A stretch of DNA of 64,000 nt from positions 2,480,001-2,544,000 of the forward strand of contig NZ_CP134500.1 in assembly GCF_031760065.1 (NCBI RefSeq), written 5' to 3'. The translations under genes were made by a program, and so were the position numbers. This DNA is from Streptomyces durocortorensis (GTDB lineage: Bacteria > Actinomycetota > Actinomycetes > Streptomycetales > Streptomycetaceae). Positions 59,475-64,000 of the stretch are shown here, piece by piece (position 1 is the first letter of the stretch; each line of letters begins with the position of its first letter). Below the pieces are notes generated by a model. It was not told where the DNA came from and ran no database searches. It saw only the letters and a list, made by a program, of their open reading frames with translations.

Positions 59475-61739
59475 GTGCCCCGGTTCTCCGTCATCGTGCC
59501 CGCATTCCGGGTCCAGGCGTATCTGCACGCGTGTCTGGATTCCGTGCTGAGCCAGTCCTTCAAGGACTACGAGATCATCGTGGTCGACGACCGCTCCCCC
59601 GACGCCTGCGGTCCGATCGCTGACGAGTACGCCCGCCGGGACCCCCGCGTCACCGCCCTCCACCTGCCCCGCAACACCGGTCTCGGCCCGGCCCGCAACG
59701 CCGGGATGGCCCGGGCGAGCGGCGACTACCTGATCTTCCTCGACGGCGACGACACCCTGCTGCCGGACGCGCTCCAGGCCATCGCCGACCGGATCGGGGC
59801 GACCGGCGAACCCGACGTCCTGATGTACGACTACGCCCGGACGTACTGGTCGGGCCGCAGCGTGCGCAACGTCCTGGCCGCCCATCTCGACGAGAGCGGA
59901 CCGGCCTCCTTCCGGCTCACCGACCGCCCCGAGCTGCTGCAACTCCTCATGGTCGTCTGGAACAAGGCGTACCGCCGCGCGTTCGTCGAGGCCGAGGGCT
60001 TCACCTTCCCGCCCGGCTATTACGAGGACACCCCCTGGACCTACCCGGTGCTGATGTCGGCCGGGTCGATCGCGGTCCTGGACGCGGTCTGCGTCTCCTA
60101 CCGGCAGCGGCGGCGCGGCAACATCCTCTCCACCACCAGCGAGAAGCACTTCGACGTCTTCGACCAGTACGACCGGGTCTTCGCGTTCATCGAATCCCGC
60201 CCCCCGCTGGCTCCCTGGCGGCCGGTGATGTACCGGCGGATGCTCGACCACTACTCGGCCCTGTTCGCCTCGCGGGACCGGCTGCCGCCGCACAGCCGGG
60301 CCGCGTTCTTCCGCCGGGCGACCGCGTCCTGCCGCCGCCATCACGCGCCCGGGGCTCCGGCCCCCCGCCGCGCGCTGCTGCGGCACGGGCTGATGCGGCT
60401 CGGTGCGCGGCGCACCTACCGGACGCTGTCGGGGGCCCAGCGGCTGGGCGGGCGGCTGCGGCGGGGCTCGGCCGCGGTGCGCCGGGCGGTGCGGAGTACG
60501 GCGCACCAGGTGCACTACCGGGTCCAGTTGCGGCTGCCGCTGCGCTCCCGGGACGCGGTGTTCGCCGCACGGGGGAACCGGGGCTTCACGGGCAGCCCGG
60601 CGGCAATCGAGGCGAAAGCGCGCGAGCTGGTCCCGGGGCTGCGGACGGCGTGGATCTGTCGCCCCGTCGATGCCCACACCGTGCCCACCGGCACCCGGCA
60701 CCTCGCGCCGGACACCTTCGCCTACTGGACGGCGCTGGCCCGCTCCGCGTACCTCGTGAACAACGCCCCCTTCGACCACCGGCTGGTCAAGCGCCGGGGG
60801 CAGGTCCTGCTCCAGACCCACGAGGGCACTCCGCTGCGGACCGTGGGCACCGATCTCCTGGACCGGCCCGCCGCCGCCCGGGGCACCGACTTCGAGCAGC
60901 TGCTGCGCTCCGTGGACACCTGGGACTTCTCGCTCTCCGCGAACCCGCACGCCACCCTCGTACGGGAGCGGGCCTATCCGTCCGCGTACACGACGCTGGA
61001 GTACGGCTCCCCCAGCAACGACGTCTATCACCGCACCGGCCCGGCCGATGTGGCCCGGCTGCGCGAGACGCTGGGAATCCCGGCGGGCAGTACGGCCCTG
61101 CTGTACGCCCCGGAGCACCGCGACTACCGGCGGTCGCAGCGGCCGGTGCTGGATCTGGAGCGGCTGATCCGGGTCCTGGGCCCGCAGTTCGTCATCCTGG
61201 CCCGTACGCCCCACCCGGTCGCCCCCGGCTGCGGCCGCCGTACGCCGCATCCCCGGATCATCGACGTCGGCGCCCACCGGTCCGTCCAGACGCTGGCCCT
61301 CGCCTCCGACGCCCTGATCACGGACTACGCGTCGCTGATGTTCGACTACGTCAACCTGGACCGCCCGGTGGTCCTGCACCTGGAGGACATCGAGGCGTAC
61401 GAAGCGGCACGGGGCACGTACTTCGACATCACCGCGTTCCCGCCCGGCATCATCGCCCGCAGTCAGGACGAGCTGTTCGACATCTTCGCCACGGATCACT
61501 GGCGCGGCTCCCGCTCGGCGCAGCTGCGGGCCGCCTTCAGGGCCCGGTTCTGCCCGTACGACGACGGGTACGCCGCCGAGCGCGTGGTGCGGCGGGTCTT
61601 CCTCGGGGAGACGGACGGGCTGCCGCTGCCGGTGCCGTCCACGGCTCGCCGGACGCCCGGTGCGCTGCCCGCGCAGGAGAAGAGGGCCCGGTCCTGGGCC
61701 CAGGAGCTCCCGGCGGGTTCAGCGCTCCAAGGGCGCTGA
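59475..61739 (+). CDS. Fusion of family-2 glycosyltransferase and CDP-glycerol (TagF-like) glycerophosphotransferase
   Basis: The 754-aa protein has an N-terminal family-2 glycosyltransferase domain (about 1-220: FSVIVPAFRVQAYLHACLDSVLSQSFKDYEIIVVDDRSPD, FLDGDDTLLPDAL) and a C-terminal TagF-like CDP-glycerol/polyol phosphotransferase domain (about 370-710: TWHG-type region as LLQTHEGTPLRTVGTD, LYAPEHRDY, LITDYASLMFDYVNLDRPVVLHLEDIEAYEAARGTYFDI). Such fusions build polyol-phosphate polymers of wall teichoic acids. The start GTG 59475 lies in the only reasonable context but without a strong Shine-Dalgarno. It converges on the glycosyltransferase genes at 61769 and 62908, which are of the same pathway. 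Confidence 0.88.
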   Translation: MPRFSVIVPAFRVQAYLHACLDSVLSQSFKDYEIIVVDDRSPDACGPIADEYARRDPRVTALHLPRNTGLGPARNAGMARASGDYLIFLDGDDTLLPDALQAIADRIGATGEPDVLMYDYARTYWSGRSVRNVLAAHLDESGPASFRLTDRPELLQLLMVVWNKAYRRAFVEAEGFTFPPGYYEDTPWTYPVLMSAGSIAVLDAVCVSYRQRRRGNILSTTSEKHFDVFDQYDRVFAFIESRPPLAPWRPVMYRRMLDHYSALFASRDRLPPHSRAAFFRRATASCRRHHAPGAPAPRRALLRHGLMRLGARRTYRTLSGAQRLGGRLRRGSAAVRRAVRSTAHQVHYRVQLRLPLRSRDAVFAARGNRGFTGSPAAIEAKARELVPGLRTAWICRPVDAHTVPTGTRHLAPDTFAYWTALARSAYLVNNAPFDHRLVKRRGQVLLQTHEGTPLRTVGTDLLDRPAAARGTDFEQLLRSVDTWDFSLSANPHATLVRERAYPSAYTTLEYGSPSNDVYHRTGPADVARLRETLGIPAGSTALLYAPEHRDYRRSQRPVLDLERLIRVLGPQFVILARTPHPVAPGCGRRTPHPRIIDVGAHRSVQTLALASDALITDYASLMFDYVNLDRPVVLHLEDIEAYEAARGTYFDITAFPPGIIARSQDELFDIFATDHWRGSRSAQLRAAFRARFCPYDDGYAAERVVRRVFLGETDGLPLPVPSTARRTPGALPAQEKRARSWAQELPAGSALQGR

Positions 61740-61768
61740 ACCGGTCCGCGCCCGGCAGCGCTCAGTGC

Positions 61769-62911
61769 TCAGCGCTCCAGGAACGCGAACAATTCCTCCC
61801 AGCGGCGCAGCGTCTCCGGCTCGGAGAACCGCTGCGCCCCGGACCTCGCGCGGGCGCCCATCGCGTCGCGCAGCCGGGGGTTGCCGGTCAGCCGCAGCAG
61901 CCGGTCGGCGAGGGCGGCGACGTCCCCGGCGGGGGCCAGGAGCCCGTCCTCACCGTCCCGGACGATCTCGCGGACGCCGGGCGCGCAGTCGAAGGCGGCA
62001 CACGGCAGACCGCAGGCCATCGCCTCCAGCAGCGCGAGCGGGAAGCCCTCGCCGCGGGAGGACTGGACGAAGACCGAGGACTGTGCGAGGGCACGCTCCA
62101 CATCGTCGGTGCGGCCCATCCACTCCACGGACCCGTCGAGCCCGAGGTCCGTGCACTGCTGCTTCAGCGCGGCCTCGTCCTCCCCCGCCCCGTACACGCG
62201 GAGCTTCCAGTCGGGGCGGGCGGGTGCGACCAGGGCCCAGGTGTCCAGGAGCAGGTCGATGCCCTTCTGGTCGCTGAGGCGGCCGATGCTGGCGACGGTC
62301 CTCGCGGTGCGCGGGGAGGGCACGACGGGCAGCCGGGTGAGGGCGTTGGGCAGGAAGCCGACGTTGTTCATGCCGTCCCCGGCCCACTGGTCGGCGTCCT
62401 CCTCGGTGAGGACGAGCCAGTGGTCGAGGTCCTTGTAGTGATTCCTGATCCAGCGGTAGCGGTGGCTCGCGCGGGAGTAGTCGTAGGACTCGTGGCTCAT
62501 CCCGATGACCCGCAGCCCGGTGGTGTCGGCCTCCCCGACCCACTCCATCGCCCACACCTGGGTGACGATGACGACCGCGCCGGGTCGGGCTGTCGCGAAG
62601 AGATCCGAGAGCCGCCCGACCGCCTGCTTCTTGGCGGCTGACCGGGCCGCTTCCCTGCGGCGGGTGGGGATGCGGAAGCGGTCGCGGATGCCGTGGGGCG
62701 TCCAGGGGGTCGGCGGGTGGGACGGGTAGAGGGCGGTGACGGGGTGGGCGGGCTGCCCGGGCAGCGCCATCTTGAGGTCGGAGGCGTGGATGCCGATGGT
62801 GTGGACCCGGTGGCCCTGGCCGGCGAAGAGGCGGGCGGTCTGATGCATCCAGCCGGTGACGCCGCCGAGTTCGTCGGTGCTGTTGGAGACGATGAAGATG
62901 TCGCGGCTCAT
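61769..62911 (-). CDS. Family-4 glycosyltransferase (GT-B fold)
   Basis: The 380-aa protein starts IFIVSNSTDELGGVTGWMHQTARLFAGQGHRVHTIG, the N-terminal Rossmann half of GT-B enzymes, and has the family-4 donor-binding signatures SIGRLSDQKGIDLLLDTWALV and SSVFVQSSRGEGFPLALLEAMACGLPCAAFD. It transfers a sugar from a nucleotide donor, here most likely to a teichoic-acid type glycopolymer because the gene is coupled (ATGA overlap, 62908-62911) to a TagF-like phosphotransferase gene. No membrane helix is seen. Confidence 0.92.
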   Translation of the reverse strand: MSRDIFIVSNSTDELGGVTGWMHQTARLFAGQGHRVHTIGIHASDLKMALPGQPAHPVTALYPSHPPTPWTPHGIRDRFRIPTRRREAARSAAKKQAVGRLSDLFATARPGAVVIVTQVWAMEWVGEADTTGLRVIGMSHESYDYSRASHRYRWIRNHYKDLDHWLVLTEEDADQWAGDGMNNVGFLPNALTRLPVVPSPRTARTVASIGRLSDQKGIDLLLDTWALVAPARPDWKLRVYGAGEDEAALKQQCTDLGLDGSVEWMGRTDDVERALAQSSVFVQSSRGEGFPLALLEAMACGLPCAAFDCAPGVREIVRDGEDGLLAPAGDVAALADRLLRLTGNPRLRDAMGARARSGAQRFSEPETLRRWEELFAFLER

Positions 62912-64000
62912 CGGCCGGCCCCCCGGTCGTGGTCGGTGATGTGGCGGGCTCCCAGGGCGTCCCGGGAGCCCGGATGGCCCGGGGAAACCGGAGGACCTGG
63001 GGAAACTCGGGGCCCGAAGACGGCCGCGACGGTCCTGCGGGCCGCGTCACCCTCGTCGTAGATCCCGAACTCCGCCGCGAAGGCGGCGCGTTGAGCGGCG
63101 TGGCGCGTCTCGGTCTGCTTCAGCTCCGCGAGGACGGCGAACAGCTCGTCCTGGGTCTCGGCGACCGGGCCCGGGGCCTTCTCCCGCAGGTCGAAGTAGC
63201 TGCCGCGCTCGGCCGCGTACGTGTCGAGGTCGGGGGCGAACAGCACGATCGGCCGGTCGAGCAGTGCGAAGTCGAACATGATCGAGGAGTAGTCGGTGAT
63301 CAGGACGTCGGTGAGGGCGAGGACCTCGCTGACGTCGTGGTGGCTCGATACGTCGACGACGGTCCCGGGCGGACAGAGCGGCAGCCGCGCGGTCTCCAGG
63401 TAGTGGGCCCGGACGAGCAGGGTGTGGGTGTCCCCGAAGCGCTCCGCGAACTCCCGTACATCCAACAGGAGTCGGGCCCTGCGCTGCTTGCCGGGGCCGC
63501 CCCGGAACGTCGGCGCGTACAGCACGGTCTTCTTGTGGTCGTCGAGCCCGAGCGCCCCGGCGAGCGGCGGGCGCGGCAGCCGCCCCTGGGTCTCGGACCG
63601 GGTGCGCTCGGCGACCAGGGCGTCGTTGCGCGGGTAGCCGGTGCGCAGGAGCCTGTCCTCGGGCAGCCGGTAGGCGCGGGCGAGGGTGCGCACGTCGTGC
63701 TCGGAGCGGACGAGGAAGCGGTCGAAGCGGTGGACGGCCTGCTGGAGCCGCTCGCGCTGCGGGGCGTTCTGGAGCCGCACGCGGGTCTCGTCGAAGCCCA
63801 TCCGCTTGTACGCGGAGCCGTGCCAGGTCTGGAGGTAGGTGGTGTGGGAGGGCTTGCGCAGGGGGAGCGGGAAGCCCTGGTTGTCGACCCAGTACTCGGC
63901 GCGGGCCAGCGCCCACAGATACCGCCAGGACCAGCGGCGTACGAGGCGGGCGTCGTCCGGGAAGCCGTCCGGGGAGGGGTCGTAGGACCAGGTGGCGTGC
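62908..64000 (-). CDS. TagF-like CDP-glycerol glycerophosphotransferase, 5' end outside window
   Basis: The gene runs off the right edge; the visible part is about 364 codons including the C-terminus. In-frame sequence upstream of the first internal Met contains YWVDNQGFPLPLRKPSHTTYLQTWHGSAYKRMGFD, the conserved start of the TagF catalytic domain, so the true start lies beyond 64000. Further signatures are RTGYPRND, VLYAPTFRG, LLVRAHYL and VLITDYSSIMFDFALLDRPIVLFAPDLDTYAAERGSYFDL. It would polymerise polyol-phosphate units on a wall teichoic acid primer. It is translationally coupled to the downstream family-4 glycosyltransferase gene. Confidence 0.9.
   Translation of the reverse strand, partial: HATWSYDPSPDGFPDDARLVRRWSWRYLWALARAEYWVDNQGFPLPLRKPSHTTYLQTWHGSAYKRMGFDETRVRLQNAPQRERLQQAVHRFDRFLVRSEHDVRTLARAYRLPEDRLLRTGYPRNDALVAERTRSETQGRLPRPPLAGALGLDDHKKTVLYAPTFRGGPGKQRRARLLLDVREFAERFGDTHTLLVRAHYLETARLPLCPPGTVVDVSSHHDVSEVLALTDVLITDYSSIMFDFALLDRPIVLFAPDLDTYAAERGSYFDLREKAPGPVAETQDELFAVLAELKQTETRHAAQRAAFAAEFGIYDEGDAARRTVAAVFGPRVSPGPPVSPGHPGSRDALGARHITDHDRGAGR

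Overview
The window is high-GC actinobacterial chromosome, almost certainly from a Streptomyces. The evidence is strong GC third-position bias, frequent GTG and TTG starts, a tmRNA with a tag ending FALAA, two extracytoplasmic sugar-uptake operons without their own ATPase, a candidate DasR operator, and a gene order that, as I recall it, matches the S. coelicolor core region running from a hexosaminidase/sugar operon through murA, hupA, malic enzyme, a HelD-type helicase, rsuA-sigU, nnaR-narK, matAB, ssrA-smpB and ftsEX to prfB and pkaB-pkaA. No phage, plasmid, CRISPR or biosynthetic cluster is seen.

Layout: 0.1-6.2 kb holds an IclR regulator, a DEAD/DEAH-box helicase, a Doc-type toxin with a ribbon-helix-helix antitoxin, an MFS exporter and a single-span membrane protein. 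6.3-11.4 kb is a three-subunit molybdenum-hydroxylase-type operon whose large subunit lacks the usual catalytic signature and whose Fe-S subunit has a huge disordered N-terminal extension. 11.7-16.5 kb is an aminosugar ABC transporter plus GH20 hexosaminidase operon behind a dre-like site. 16.7-23 kb holds DUF3039, YqgE, MurA, a broken AraC regulator beside DUF2000, HU and malic enzyme. 23-31.9 kb holds the HelD-like RNA polymerase remodeller, RsuA-SigU, a CGNR regulator, two GNAT acetyltransferases, NnaR and NarK.

32-36.2 kb is matA-matB (extracellular aminoglycan synthesis causing mycelial aggregation) translationally coupled to an acyltransferase. 36.4-40.7 kb holds a LysR/MFS divergent pair and an atypical Ser/Thr kinase with a C-terminal ectodomain. 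40.8-44.8 kb carries ssrA, smpB, a carboxy-terminal protease, ftsX and ftsE. 45-51 kb holds a small zinc-ribbon membrane protein, a repetitive LAETG wall-anchored stalk, prfB, pkaB and pkaA. 51.5-55.4 kb is one large FHA/FtsK-SpoIIIE protein. 55.5-59.3 kb is a second sugar ABC operon, and 59.5-64 kb begins a wall-teichoic-acid type glycosyltransferase locus that runs off the right edge.

Recurring themes are phospho-signalling (three kinases plus an FHA protein), envelope glycopolymers, and small tandem duplications placed exactly at gene starts or junctions (6.2, 19.9, 29.1 and 58.3 kb). Coordinates of starts were moved from the longest open frame wherever a Shine-Dalgarno, a coupling overlap or family length argued for it.
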